Below, one piece after another: positions 1-6,784 of a stretch of DNA of 10,309 nucleotides. The first letter of the stretch is position 1. Each line of letters begins with the position of its first letter. The position numbers were made by a program, and so were the translations under genes. The stretch is from assembly GCA_029562045.1 (NCBI GenBank), contig JAKQWJ010000144.1, forward strand, positions 1-10,309, written 5' to 3'. Source of the DNA: Spirochaetota bacterium (GTDB taxonomy: Bacteria; Spirochaetota; Spirochaetia; DTKZ01). Below the pieces are notes generated by a model. The model saw only the letters and a program-made list of their open reading frames with translations, did no database searches and had not been told where the DNA came from.

Positions 1-347
1 TCCTTTTCCGGGGGGTCAACCTCTCCCAGGCGGTATCGGGCCCCATCCGCATCACCTACATGGTGGGCGAGGTGGCGGCTCAGGGGTTCAGCAGGAACTT
101 CTCCACCGGCCTCACCTCCATCCTGAACTTCCTCGGCCTCCTGGGAGTGGCGCTCTTCTTCATGAACCTGCTGCCCATTCCCGCGCTGGACGGGGGTCTG
201 CTGCTGATCTTTCTGTTCGAAGGGCTCCGGGGCAAACCCCTGAACCCCCGCTTCATACACCGCTACCAGTACGTGGGAGTTTTCTTCATCGTGCTGCTGG
301 TGGTTCTCTCCACCATGAGCGATGTGTTTTTCTTTTTGAGGAACTGA
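1..347 (+). CDS. rseP: RseP-type site-2 intramembrane zinc metalloprotease, 3' end only
   Basis: This is the C-terminal part of a membrane-embedded protease of the RseP/S2P family, which cuts transmembrane anti-sigma factors or signal-peptide remnants within the membrane. The reading frame is open to the left edge (first full codon at position 3), so the start and the HExxH zinc site lie outside the window. Visible are the post-PDZ stretch SGPIRITYMVGEVA, two or three hydrophobic segments, and the conserved NLLPIPALDGG motif (codons 165-197), whose Asn and Asp belong to the active-site region of this family. The protein ends FFFLRN. Its TGA is followed directly by the ATG of the next gene, so the two are probably translated together. 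The family call is secure; the in vivo substrate is unknown. Confidence 0.93.
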   Translation, partial: LFRGVNLSQAVSGPIRITYMVGEVAAQGFSRNFSTGLTSILNFLGLLGVALFFMNLLPIPALDGGLLLIFLFEGLRGKPLNPRFIHRYQYVGVFFIVLLVVLSTMSDVFFFLRN

Positions 348-2423
348 ATGAAAAGGTTTATTCCGCTGGTGATTCTCGTCACCTCCCCCCTTCTGATGTG
401 CGCCGAAAGCTACGAGCAGACCCTGGATTCGGGCCACATCGGGCCGGTTCTCAGCCTGGCCTGGGACAGGGAGAGGGGGCTTCTTTTCTCCGGCGGCCAG
501 GACGGAACCCTTCGCGTCTGGCAGAACCGGCCCTTCCGGCTTCTGCGGAAAATCCAGGTTTCCGATCTGCCGGTGCGCAGAATGGAACTCAACCCCCGGA
601 GGCCGGAAATCGCCCTGGTTCTGTCCGACGGGAACAATCGTCACGTCCTCAGAGTCCTGGACTGGAAACGAGCGAAAACCAAATTCTCCGCAGACCTTCC
701 CCAGGTTCCGCTGGCCCTGGAGTTCAGCCCTCTGGGCAGCTTCGTGGTGGTGGGGAAAACCGACTGGAACAGCCTGACCTTCTTCGACGCGGATACCGGA
801 GGCAGGATCACCCCTCTGCGGGAAGGTTTCGGGATAGTGTCCTTCCTTCTGATTTCCGCCAGCGAAAACACCCTGGTGAGCTACACCCCGTCCTCCGGCT
901 CATTCACCTACTGGGACCTCAAATCGGGGGAGCGGAAGCAGACGGTGCGCAGCTCCCCGGAACTGAGGAACCTCAGGGCCCTCAGTTCCCGCCACGCCGC
1001 GGGAACCCTGGGGGAGGATTTGGTGGTGGTCGACCTGGTCACCGGATCGGTCCTCGCTTCCTCCCGGGAAGAGGGCGTCTACGATCTGTCCGTGGGGCCC
1101 CAGGGGCGGATCGCCACCATGGCCGCCCAGCGCGATCGGACCGTCCTGCAGAGCTGGGTTTTCGAGGGCCCCGGCAACGGCTCCCTCCGGGGAGGACTCC
1201 TCCGCCGCGCCTCATCTCCCCGGCCCGTTCCGGGGGAGCCGGCGGACCTGGTTCTTGCCGACGACGGCGTCTACACCGCCCTGCGGGACGGAAGCATCGG
1301 CCTGGCGGAGGGGGAGGATCTTCCCATCCGGATTGGCGGGCGGAACCGCCTGGACCGGGTGACGGATCTGGCCGCCGAGGAGGGTGTTCTCCGTCTGGTC
1401 ACCCCGGAGCGGATCCTGTCCTTCGCGTCCGACTTTTTCACCTCCGACGACGACGGGGATGCGACGAAGCTGACGGTCACGGCCGCGGAGAACCCTTTCC
1501 GGGCGTCTGCGGGTATTCTGCGGGGGGCCCGCGGGGATTACTTTCTCTGGCTCCGGGAACCGGACAGACCCGGGAGGATCGTCCGCATCGATTTCGCCTC
1601 CGGACTCGTCCTCTCCCGCTTCGATTCTTTCTCCCTCCCCCTGTCCGCGGTCCTGGAATCGGAGGGCTTTCTCTACTGCCTGGAGCGAAACGGGTCCATC
1701 AAGAAGATCGAAACCTCCGGCATGGGTGTCTCCTTCGAATACCCCGCCTGGGGGATCCACACCATGGTCCCTCTGGAAAACCGGAACATCCTGGCGGGAA
1801 GCGCCGGAGTTTTTTCGTCCCCCCTGGTGTCCATCAACGCCACGACCGGAGAAACCGTCTCCCTGGACGCGCCGCCCCTTCAGCTGGTTTTCGCGGTGGA
1901 TTACGATCCCCGGGACCGTCAGGTCTACTTCGCGGGGCTGGAAACCGATGCGGACGGCGGAACGGCGACGAAGCTCTATCGGGCAGACCGGAACCGCACC
2001 GGGAACGCCACGGTCCTCGCCTCCCACCCCGGACTGGACATCGACGCGGACATCCACATTGATCCGGTCAGCTCCGACGTATACACCACCCTGGGGAACA
2101 CCCTGCGGGGCTGGAACGGAGCCCGCTGGCGGAGTTTCGATTCCGGCAACGGCATCCCGCTCCTCCTCCGGGACCTGGGGCGACTGCTTTTCGGGATAAA
2201 CGCCGACGGCTCCGTTTCCGTATGGGAGAAGAAATCAGGCCGCCTATCCGGGACCATCTACGTGCTGCAGGACGGGAACTGGGTCGTGGTTGCCCGGGAC
2301 GGCCGGTACCTGGCTTCCCACGGCGAGGGGGTCAAGGTCCCCCTGACGGCACTGGGGGAGGAGGGGGCCCTGTCGGAGGAGGAAGAGGCGGGCCTGCGGC
2401 TTTTCCCGGAGGTTCAGCCGTGA
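348..2423 (+). CDS. Exported WD40-like beta-propeller protein, 691 aa
   Basis: The protein opens with a signal peptide (MKRFIPLVILVTSPLLMCAE), so it is probably periplasmic or surface-exposed. Cys18 resembles a lipobox, but Met at -1 is atypical, so lipoprotein status is doubtful. Residues 29-58 form one clear WD-type repeat (GH, then SGGQDGTLRVW). Weaker propeller strands recur throughout, for example SGSFTYWDLKSG near 183-194 and DGSVSVWEKKSG at 620-631, fitting one or two propellers. The segment at 643-657, GNWVVVARDGRYLAS, resembles a motif that follows WD40 repeats in some caspase-domain proteins, but no peptidase domain follows it. The C-terminus is acidic. A GAGGA ribosome site (338-342) lies within the rseP end and the ATG abuts the rseP stop, so the two genes are an operon. 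The last 10 bases overlap the convergent comFB-like gene. Propellers of this kind usually bind proteins; no enzymatic role is visible. Confidence 0.85.
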   Translation: MKRFIPLVILVTSPLLMCAESYEQTLDSGHIGPVLSLAWDRERGLLFSGGQDGTLRVWQNRPFRLLRKIQVSDLPVRRMELNPRRPEIALVLSDGNNRHVLRVLDWKRAKTKFSADLPQVPLALEFSPLGSFVVVGKTDWNSLTFFDADTGGRITPLREGFGIVSFLLISASENTLVSYTPSSGSFTYWDLKSGERKQTVRSSPELRNLRALSSRHAAGTLGEDLVVVDLVTGSVLASSREEGVYDLSVGPQGRIATMAAQRDRTVLQSWVFEGPGNGSLRGGLLRRASSPRPVPGEPADLVLADDGVYTALRDGSIGLAEGEDLPIRIGGRNRLDRVTDLAAEEGVLRLVTPERILSFASDFFTSDDDGDATKLTVTAAENPFRASAGILRGARGDYFLWLREPDRPGRIVRIDFASGLVLSRFDSFSLPLSAVLESEGFLYCLERNGSIKKIETSGMGVSFEYPAWGIHTMVPLENRNILAGSAGVFSSPLVSINATTGETVSLDAPPLQLVFAVDYDPRDRQVYFAGLETDADGGTATKLYRADRNRTGNATVLASHPGLDIDADIHIDPVSSDVYTTLGNTLRGWNGARWRSFDSGNGIPLLLRDLGRLLFGINADGSVSVWEKKSGRLSGTIYVLQDGNWVVVARDGRYLASHGEGVKVPLTALGEEGALSEEEEAGLRLFPEVQP

Positions 2424-2710
2424 GAGGGGTTCTCCCCGACCTTACGGATGGCCGTTTCCACCGCCTTCCGGACCTCTTCCCCGTAGGGGCCCTGGTCCCT
2501 GACTCCGGCGTAGAGCCCGCCCAGCAGTGATACCCGGTAGATCGGCCGCACCGAGTTCAGGGCCAGCGCGGCCATGTCCAGGATGCAGTCCTCGCAGCGG
2601 CAGACCCGAACATTTTCCGGCCCTTCCAGCTGGCGCTCCATCTCCTGGAGGACGAACCTTTCGGCTTCGTTGACCAGGGTCTCAAAATCGTAATCGTCCC
2701 GCAGTCCCAC
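2414..2710 (-). CDS. ComFB-family small protein, GTG start, 98 aa
   Basis: A short protein of the late-competence ComFB family. B. subtilis ComFB is of similar size, and family members have been reported to bind cyclic di-nucleotides (recalled, not testable here). The signature is visible: N-terminal helix DFETLVNEAERFVLQEME, then CRCEDCILDMAALALNSVRPIYR at about residues 37-59, with Cys37, Cys39 and Cys42 as likely metal ligands. The start is GTG at 2708-2710, chosen because an exact AGGAGG lies 6 nt upstream (2717-2722) and overlaps the dnaB stop codon. A longer version starting at 2824 would run inside dnaB and lacks such a site. It is the last gene of the rpsF-dnaB operon and ends convergently on the propeller gene with a 10-bp overlap. 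Nothing here shows a competence role; a signalling or regulatory role is inference. Confidence 0.82.
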   Translation of the reverse strand: MGLRDDYDFETLVNEAERFVLQEMERQLEGPENVRVCRCEDCILDMAALALNSVRPIYRVSLLGGLYAGVRDQGPYGEEVRKAVETAIRKVGENPSHG

Positions 2711-2716
2711 TGACTT

Positions 2717-2722
2717 CCTCCT
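2717..2722 (-). promoter_or_regulatory. Shine-Dalgarno site fixing the comFB-like GTG start
   Basis: An exact AGGAGG on the minus strand lies 6 nt before GTG 2710-2708 and shares two bases with the dnaB TAG stop (2721-2723). It decides the start codon of the comFB-like gene and implies translational coupling to dnaB. Confidence 0.8.
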
Positions 2723-4070
2723 AGATCCTCGCGTTGGCCGCCAGCGATTCGAACCGGGTATACTGGGGGATGAAGGCGATTTTGATGGTTCCCACCGGCC
2801 CGTTCCGCTGCTTCGCCACCACAAGCTGGGTTTCTATCTGGGATTTGACGTCGACGTTTTCCCTCTCCGTGCCCCGTTCCCGGTGCAGGAAGATGACCAC
2901 ATCCGCGTCCTGTTCGATGGAGCCCGATTCCCGGATATCCGCCAGGGTCGGGGTCTTTCCTTCCGTTTCCCGGCGCACCTGGGACAGGGCGACCACCGGG
3001 ATGTCCAGCTCCCGGGCCAGGCCCTTCAGGGAGCGGCTGATCTCGGCGATCTGTTCATGCCGGGGAAGCTCGGGGTTCTCCGCCTGGATAAGGGAGAGAT
3101 AATCGATGAAAATGACCTCCACCTGATGGTGGCTTTTCATCCTTCGGGCCTGGGCCCTCAGGTCCAGAAGTTTTATGTTGGGCTCGTCGCTGATGTACAG
3201 GGGCGCGTCGTAGATCAGGCCCGCCGCGGTGGTGAGGTTGACGAAGTCGTCAGGCTTCAGCATGCCGGTCCTGATGACGTGGGAGCCGATCCGCGCCTCG
3301 CTGGAGATGAGGCGCTGCATCAGGGACATCCGGGCCATTTCCAGGGTGAAAAAACCCACCGGCCGGTTCTGCCGGATGGAGATGTTGGCCGCCATGGACA
3401 GGGCCAGGGCGGTCTTGCCCACCGAGGGCCGGGCCCCCACGACGATGAACTCGGAGTTCTGAAACCCGCTGAGCATGTTGTCCAGATCGGGGAAGCCGCT
3501 GGGAACGCCGGTGTAATCATCCTGGGTGTGATAGCGCCTCTCGATGGCCTCGATGCTCTTTCCGATGACCTCCCGGGCACGCACGAAGCTCCCGGACTGC
3601 TGTTTGTCGGTGATCTCGAAGATCCGCCGCTCCGCCTCTTCCACGATCAGGCGGGAGTCCCTGCCCTCGTCGTAGGCCTCCCAGGCGATTTCACCGGAGA
3701 TCCGGATGAGCCGCCTGCGGATGCTGGTCTCCTGGACGATCCGGGCGTAGTATTCCACATTGGCCGCCGAGGGGACCGTGGAGGTGAGGGAGCTGACATA
3801 GGCTGCGCCCCCGGCTCCGTCCAGGTCTCCATGGGTCTTCAGTTCCGAGGTCAGGGTTATGAGGTCCACCGACTCTCCCCGCTCGAAGAGCCGGATCATG
3901 GCGTGAAAAATCCGGCGGTGGGAGTTTTTGTAAAAATCCTCTTCCCGGAGATAACGGAGCACCGTGGCGAAGGCCTCCGTGTCGGAGGAGAGAAGGAGGG
4001 CCCCCAGCGTGGCTTTTTCGGCCTCGTCGTTGTGAGGGGGCACTCTGTCCTTCAGGTCTCCGGGTTGCAT
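2721..4070 (-). CDS. dnaB: Replicative DNA helicase DnaB
   Basis: The hexameric 5'-3' helicase that unwinds DNA at the replication fork and recruits primase. At 449 aa it has normal family length. The N-terminal domain (about 10-115) begins PPHNDEAEKATLGALLL, typical of DnaB. The RecA-like domain carries Walker A GARPSVGKT (212-220), the catalytic Glu in FFTLEM (Glu244), Walker B VIFIDY (319-324), the DnaB motif ALSQVRRETE leading into ADIRESGSIEQDADVV, and KQRNGPVG (420-427) containing the likely arginine finger Arg422. No intein is present. The ATG lies 13 nt after the rplI stop. No convincing Shine-Dalgarno precedes it, so coupling to rplI translation is likely. Downstream, its stop overlaps the ribosome site of the comFB-like gene. 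Confidence 0.97.
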   Translation of the reverse strand: MQPGDLKDRVPPHNDEAEKATLGALLLSSDTEAFATVLRYLREEDFYKNSHRRIFHAMIRLFERGESVDLITLTSELKTHGDLDGAGGAAYVSSLTSTVPSAANVEYYARIVQETSIRRRLIRISGEIAWEAYDEGRDSRLIVEEAERRIFEITDKQQSGSFVRAREVIGKSIEAIERRYHTQDDYTGVPSGFPDLDNMLSGFQNSEFIVVGARPSVGKTALALSMAANISIRQNRPVGFFTLEMARMSLMQRLISSEARIGSHVIRTGMLKPDDFVNLTTAAGLIYDAPLYISDEPNIKLLDLRAQARRMKSHHQVEVIFIDYLSLIQAENPELPRHEQIAEISRSLKGLARELDIPVVALSQVRRETEGKTPTLADIRESGSIEQDADVVIFLHRERGTERENVDVKSQIETQLVVAKQRNGPVGTIKIAFIPQYTRFESLAANARI

Positions 4071-4083
4071 GGGAAGCGGGGAT

Positions 4084-4584
4084 TCAGGCGCCGGTTTCCG
4101 GGGAGGGCTCTTCCTTGGACTTTTCTTCGGCTGCCTGAGGGTTTACCGCGACGCTGAGGATCGCCTCCTGGTTGTCGTAGAGCCGTATCTTGACCTTGTA
4201 GTTTCCCTGGGACTTGATGCTGGACTCGGGAACCTCGACCTTCTTCCTTTCCACCAGGATGCCCATCTTCTGCAGCTCGTCCACGATGTTGGTGCTGGTG
4301 ACCGAGCCGAAAAGCCGGCCCTTGTCTCCCATGGGCATGATGATGGTCAGAGGCGTGGATTCGATGCGCTCCTTGACCCCCTGGGCATGCCGCCGCTTTT
4401 CCTCTTTGTGTTTTTCGATGGCCGCCCGCCGGGCCTCCAGAACCGCCAGGTTTCCCTTGTTGTGGGGAACCACCAGTTTTTTCGGGAAGAGGTAATTCCG
4501 CGCGTAACCCCGGGCCACCACTTTGATGTCCCCTTCCTCTCCCAGATTCGGGATGTCCTGCATCAGGATGACTTTCGTATGCAT
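4084..4584 (-). CDS. rplI: 50S ribosomal protein L9
   Basis: L9 binds 23S rRNA near the L1 stalk and limits frameshifting. The N-terminal RNA-binding domain is unmistakable: MHTKVILMQDIPNLGEEGDI, then VVARGYARNYLFPKKLV. A long linker helix (about 45-75) leads to the C-terminal domain with GRLFGSVTSTNIVDEL (89-104). The protein is 166 aa, about 16-18 longer than the usual 148-150, owing to an acidic tail (EEKSKEEPSPETGA). The ATG at 4582-4584 was chosen because it begins the conserved domain and has AAGGAG 8 nt upstream (4593-4598); the frame stays open upstream to 4650 but without family similarity. It starts 4 nt after the DUF2232 stop and lies 13 nt before dnaB. Confidence 0.97.
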   Translation of the reverse strand: MHTKVILMQDIPNLGEEGDIKVVARGYARNYLFPKKLVVPHNKGNLAVLEARRAAIEKHKEEKRRHAQGVKERIESTPLTIIMPMGDKGRLFGSVTSTNIVDELQKMGILVERKKVEVPESSIKSQGNYKVKIRLYDNQEAILSVAVNPQAAEEKSKEEPSPETGA

Positions 4585-4588
4585 AGGA

Positions 4589-5551
4589 TTATCTCCTTTC
4601 CTTGTTTCTGTAATGTATCCAGAGTTCCGACACCCCCAGGAGCGGAACACCGGCCAGAACCAGTATGTTGATCCCCGGAACGAAGACCAGCATGATCAGA
4701 AGGGTGGTCACCAGAACCCTCGTTCCCCGGGAGGCCCCGGCGGTGAGGGTTTTGATTATCCCCACCCCCTGGCAGCCGTACAAAACGGTCAGTATCAGGG
4801 CGAAGTTCCAGGCCAGCGCCCGAAAAAGCCCCAGGTCCACCATGAGAGACGCAAACACCGCCGACCAGCCCAGAAGGAAGGGCCATACCGCCCGGTCGTC
4901 CACCCGGAACCGGGTGAAGGCGGGAAACTCCCCCGGCTCTCCACAGGTTCTCCGGGCTATCCGGGCGCCCAGAACCCAGTTCGCCGCGAAGGTCACGAAG
5001 TACCCCGCCGCGAAGGTGTTCAGAAACCAGTACCGGGAAAGACGGACAACCTGCTCGGTCCCGGAAAAAGGCGCCGGCGAACCCGAGCCCCCCTCCGTCA
5101 GGGAGCGGAACATCGCCCCCACCTGAGCACGGAGCATCTGGTCGAACTCGGGACTGACCATGACGAAGCGCAGAAGCGGAACACTGAGAACAGCCGCCAG
5201 AAGCGTAGCCGCGACGAAGCGGCGATGCAAGCGGAACCGGGCCATGCCCGGGAGCTCCACCAGCGCCAGGCCGAGGATGAAGGTCAGCGGCATGGTGAAA
5301 TCCAGACCGATGAGGTCCAGCCTGAGGCTCCCCCCATCCCGGGAGAGGATCTCGTAGAGCTTGATGCCCGCAATGCCCCCGAAGGCCGCGGCGGCGCCGA
5401 CGGACCCCGCAACGAATCCCCGCCGGCGGTACAGGACCGTCAGCGGTATGACAAAGATCGGCAGAAAAAGGCTGACCCGGAAAAACACCACCGCCGTAGC
5501 GGCGAACAGCGCGATTTCTCCGAGGCCGAAACCCTTTTTTCCGGAATCCAT
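4589..5551 (-). CDS. DUF2232 (YybS-like) polytopic membrane protein
   Basis: A 320-residue integral membrane protein with about eight hydrophobic segments, near residues 11-40, 45-63, 82-101, 112-133, 176-196, 222-243, 246-265 and 278-306. The C-terminal half resembles the DUF2232/YybS family: FRVDDRAVWPFLLG, ALILTVLYGCQGVGIIKTL, then LGVSELWIHYRNKERR. The gene position between rpsR and rplI is the usual one for this family in Firmicutes and several Gram-negative lineages. The family's function is not established; a transport-like role has been guessed from its topology. The ATG at 5549-5551 lies 9 nt after the rpsR stop; a GGAG in the rpsR end is too far (about 15 nt) to be a strong site, so coupling is likely. 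A loop at about 150-165 is Gly/Ser/Pro-rich. Confidence 0.8.
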   Translation of the reverse strand: MDSGKKGFGLGEIALFAATAVVFFRVSLFLPIFVIPLTVLYRRRGFVAGSVGAAAAFGGIAGIKLYEILSRDGGSLRLDLIGLDFTMPLTFILGLALVELPGMARFRLHRRFVAATLLAAVLSVPLLRFVMVSPEFDQMLRAQVGAMFRSLTEGGSGSPAPFSGTEQVVRLSRYWFLNTFAAGYFVTFAANWVLGARIARRTCGEPGEFPAFTRFRVDDRAVWPFLLGWSAVFASLMVDLGLFRALAWNFALILTVLYGCQGVGIIKTLTAGASRGTRVLVTTLLIMLVFVPGINILVLAGVPLLGVSELWIHYRNKERR

Positions 5552-5560
5552 GGACCGTCG

Positions 5561-5908
5561 TCACTTCTCCACGAAGGGCAGAAGCGCCAGGTTCCGGGCT
5601 CTTTTCACCTCCAGCGTCAGGGCCCGCTGATGTTTCGCGCAGGTGCCGGTGATCCGGCGGGGCAGCAGTTTACCCCGGTCGGTGGTGAACCGCCGGAGGG
5701 ACTCCACCGCCTTGTAGTCCGCCTTCAGTTTCTGGGTGCAGAACTTGCAGACCTTCTTCTTGAACGACAGCCGGCCGCCCCGCCCCCCGGGACGCCCTCC
5801 CCTGCCCCGGTCGAAGCCGGCGCGGTCATCCGAGCCCCCGTCGAAATCCCGCATGTCCATCTGCTCGGGAGCTTCCTGTTCTTCCTTGTCGCTGTATTCG
5901 TCAGCCAT
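5561..5908 (-). CDS. rpsR: 30S ribosomal protein S18, zinc-type, with N-terminal extension
   Basis: S18 pairs with S6 on the platform of the small subunit. The core starts near residue 49 (FKKKVCKFCTQK) and runs through KLLPRRITGTCAKHQRALTLEVKRARNLALLPFVEK. Cys54, Cys57, Cys90 and His93 fit a four-ligand zinc-binding (C+) S18, as opposed to zinc-free paralogues. The protein has 115 aa against the usual 75-90. The extra 45 or so residues are acidic at first (MADEYSDKEEQEAPEQ) and then Gly/Arg-rich (FDRGRGGRPGGRGGR), so probably disordered. The start ATG (5906-5908) has GGAGG 4 nt upstream (5913-5917), supporting the long form. The gene begins 21 nt after ssb and ends 9 nt before the DUF2232 gene. 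Confidence 0.97.
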   Translation of the reverse strand: MADEYSDKEEQEAPEQMDMRDFDGGSDDRAGFDRGRGGRPGGRGGRLSFKKKVCKFCTQKLKADYKAVESLRRFTTDRGKLLPRRITGTCAKHQRALTLEVKRARNLALLPFVEK

Positions 5909-5929
5909 GTATCCTCCGAAATCTTTCCA

Positions 5930-6364
5930 CTAAAAAGGTATATCGTCTTCGAACTCCGCCGCGGGGCCCGACGGCCCGCGGGAGTCCCGCTCGTCCTGAG
6001 CCCCGGAGTCCCGGGAAAACCTTTCCCCTCCGCCGGGGCCCCTGCCGCCCAGGAGCCGCACATCGTTGGCGATTATCACAACCTTGCTGCGTTTCTGACC
6101 GTCCTGCTCCCAGCGATCCTGTTTGAGTTCCCCCTGCACCGACACCTGCTTCCCCTTGGTCATGTACTGGGAAACGGACTCTCCGGCCTTGCCGAAAAGG
6201 GTGATGTCGAAAAAACTGGCCTCGTCGGTCCAGGTGTCTCCGCTCTTGACCCGCCGGTTGACGGCCAGAGAAAACTCCAGAATGGCCAGACCCGACGATG
6301 TGTATTTGAGAGCTGCGTCCCGGGTAAGGTTTCCCACGAGAACCACGGAATTGATTGCAGACAC
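5930..6364 (-). CDS. ssb: Single-stranded DNA-binding protein, GTG start, 144 aa
   Basis: SSB coats single-stranded DNA during replication and repair and recruits partners through its C-terminal tip. The OB-fold spans residues 4-105: INSVVLVGNLTRDAALKY, FSLAVNRR, ASFFDITLFGKAGESVSQYM, GKQVSVQGELKQDRW and KVVIIANDVRLLG. A Gly/Arg/Ser-rich flexible linker (106-135) follows, then an acidic tip ending DDIPF, the canonical partner-binding end. GTG at 6362-6364 was chosen because SSB proteins begin just before the INxV strand, and because a G-rich stretch (GGGGGGTG, 6369-6376) lies just upstream. The upstream open frame overlaps rpsF and shows no SSB similarity. It lies 14 nt after rpsF and 21 nt before rpsR, the standard S6-SSB-S18 order. 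Confidence 0.96.
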   Translation of the reverse strand: MSAINSVVLVGNLTRDAALKYTSSGLAILEFSLAVNRRVKSGDTWTDEASFFDITLFGKAGESVSQYMTKGKQVSVQGELKQDRWEQDGQKRSKVVIIANDVRLLGGRGPGGGERFSRDSGAQDERDSRGPSGPAAEFEDDIPF

Positions 6365-6378
6365 GGCGCACCCCCCGG

Positions 6379-6660
6379 TTATGTGTCTTTTTTGATGACC
6401 ATGACCTTCAGGAGTTCGGTCTTCAGCCTCAGGGTGTCCTCGATTTTGTGGGCCTGGGCCGGCTCCATCTCGACCATGTAGATCAGGTAATGACCCCGGG
6501 TTTCTTTCTTGACCGGATAGGCCAGAAGTCTCTGGCCCAGGTCCTCCTCCCCGGAAAGAACGGCGCCGAGACCGGTGAGTTCGTTTTTCACCATTTCCCG
6601 GCCGCGATTGAACGTGTCCTCTTCCTGGCGGAAGAGGCATGCCACCTCGTAACGTCGCAT
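6379..6660 (-). CDS. rpsF: 30S ribosomal protein S6
   Basis: S6 binds S18 and the central domain of 16S rRNA. The 93-residue protein has the family marks: MRRYEVACLF at the start, LGQRLLAYPVKKETRGHYLIYMVEM in the middle (strand-turn-strand with the Lys/Arg face) and LRLKTELLKVMVIKK near the end. The ATG at 6658-6660 is preceded at 5 nt by AAGGAGG (6666-6672), the strongest ribosome site in the window; an upstream in-frame start at 6708 has none. It is the first gene of the rpsF-ssb-rpsR-DUF2232-rplI-dnaB-comFB-like operon. It is likely driven by the promoter at 6721-6749, with a leader hairpin between. Confidence 0.97.
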   Translation of the reverse strand: MRRYEVACLFRQEEDTFNRGREMVKNELTGLGAVLSGEEDLGQRLLAYPVKKETRGHYLIYMVEMEPAQAHKIEDTLRLKTELLKVMVIKKDT

Positions 6661-6684
6661 CGTGTCCTCCTTGTGGACGATATG

Positions 6685-6706
6685 GGCGGCGGACTGGGCC
6701 GCTGCC
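6685..6706 (-). promoter_or_regulatory. Leader hairpin before rpsF; possible ribosomal-protein control element
   Basis: On the minus strand, GGCAGCGG (6706-6699) can pair with CCGCCGCC (6692-6685) around a 6-nt loop CCCAGT, with 7 of 8 pairs and one A-C mismatch. It sits in the roughly 50-nt untranslated leader of rpsF. Just downstream, GTCC and GGAC can pair across the loop ACAAGGA, which would hold part of the rpsF ribosome site. Leaders of rpsF operons in many bacteria bind the S6:S18 pair to repress their own translation. That this hairpin does so is inference from position; I did not match it to the known motif with confidence. Confidence 0.35.
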
Positions 6707-6720
6707 AAAGAGGTTCGGAA

Positions 6721-6749
6721 AACCTACCATAAAGGGAAGGCGGAGTCAA
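6721..6749 (-). promoter_or_regulatory. Candidate sigma-70 promoter of the rpsF operon
   Basis: The minus strand reads TTGACT (6749-6744, 5 of 6 to the -35 consensus), 17 bp, then TAGGTT (6726-6721, 3 of 6 to the -10 consensus). Transcription would begin near 6714, leaving a leader of about 50 nt before the rpsF ATG. This is the only intergenic space that could drive the seven-gene operon. The -10 is weak and no experiment supports it. Confidence 0.5.
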
Positions 6750-6750
6750 G

Positions 6751-6772
6751 TATCGGGGAGGCCCCGCCGATA
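6751..6772. repeat. Inverted repeat TATCGG...CCGATA in the divergent gap
   Basis: Arms TATCGG (6751-6756) and CCGATA (6767-6772) are perfect inverted copies around a 10-bp GC-rich centre. Two further G-C pairs are possible with one bulged G. It lies 1 bp upstream of the candidate rpsF -35 box and 12 bp before the ATG of the divergent gene. It could be an operator for a dimeric regulator or, transcribed rightward, a hairpin in the leader of the 156-residue gene. No run of T follows, so it is not a typical terminator. Only one copy is seen in the window. Confidence 0.4.
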
Positions 6773-6784
6773 GCTTTATTAGCC

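Noticed and set aside
398..2062. A 554-codon frame inside the propeller gene and an antisense one at 1212-2057
   Set aside because: Both are Pro/Gly/Arg-rich shadows. The frame at 348-2423 has a signal peptide, WD motifs and operon spacing.
2400..2430. A terminator between the convergent propeller and comFB-like genes
   Set aside because: The coding ends overlap by 10 bp and no stem with a T tract is present on either strand.
2883..4157. A 424-codon plus-strand open frame opposite dnaB
   Set aside because: It is antisense to an intact, motif-complete dnaB and shows no recognisable domain or ribosome site.
4523..6481. A 652-codon open frame on the plus strand covering rplI, DUF2232, rpsR and ssb
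   Set aside because: It is antisense to four well-supported genes. Its translation is low-complexity, rich in Pro, Gly, Arg and Gln, as expected from GC-rich DNA read in the wrong frame.
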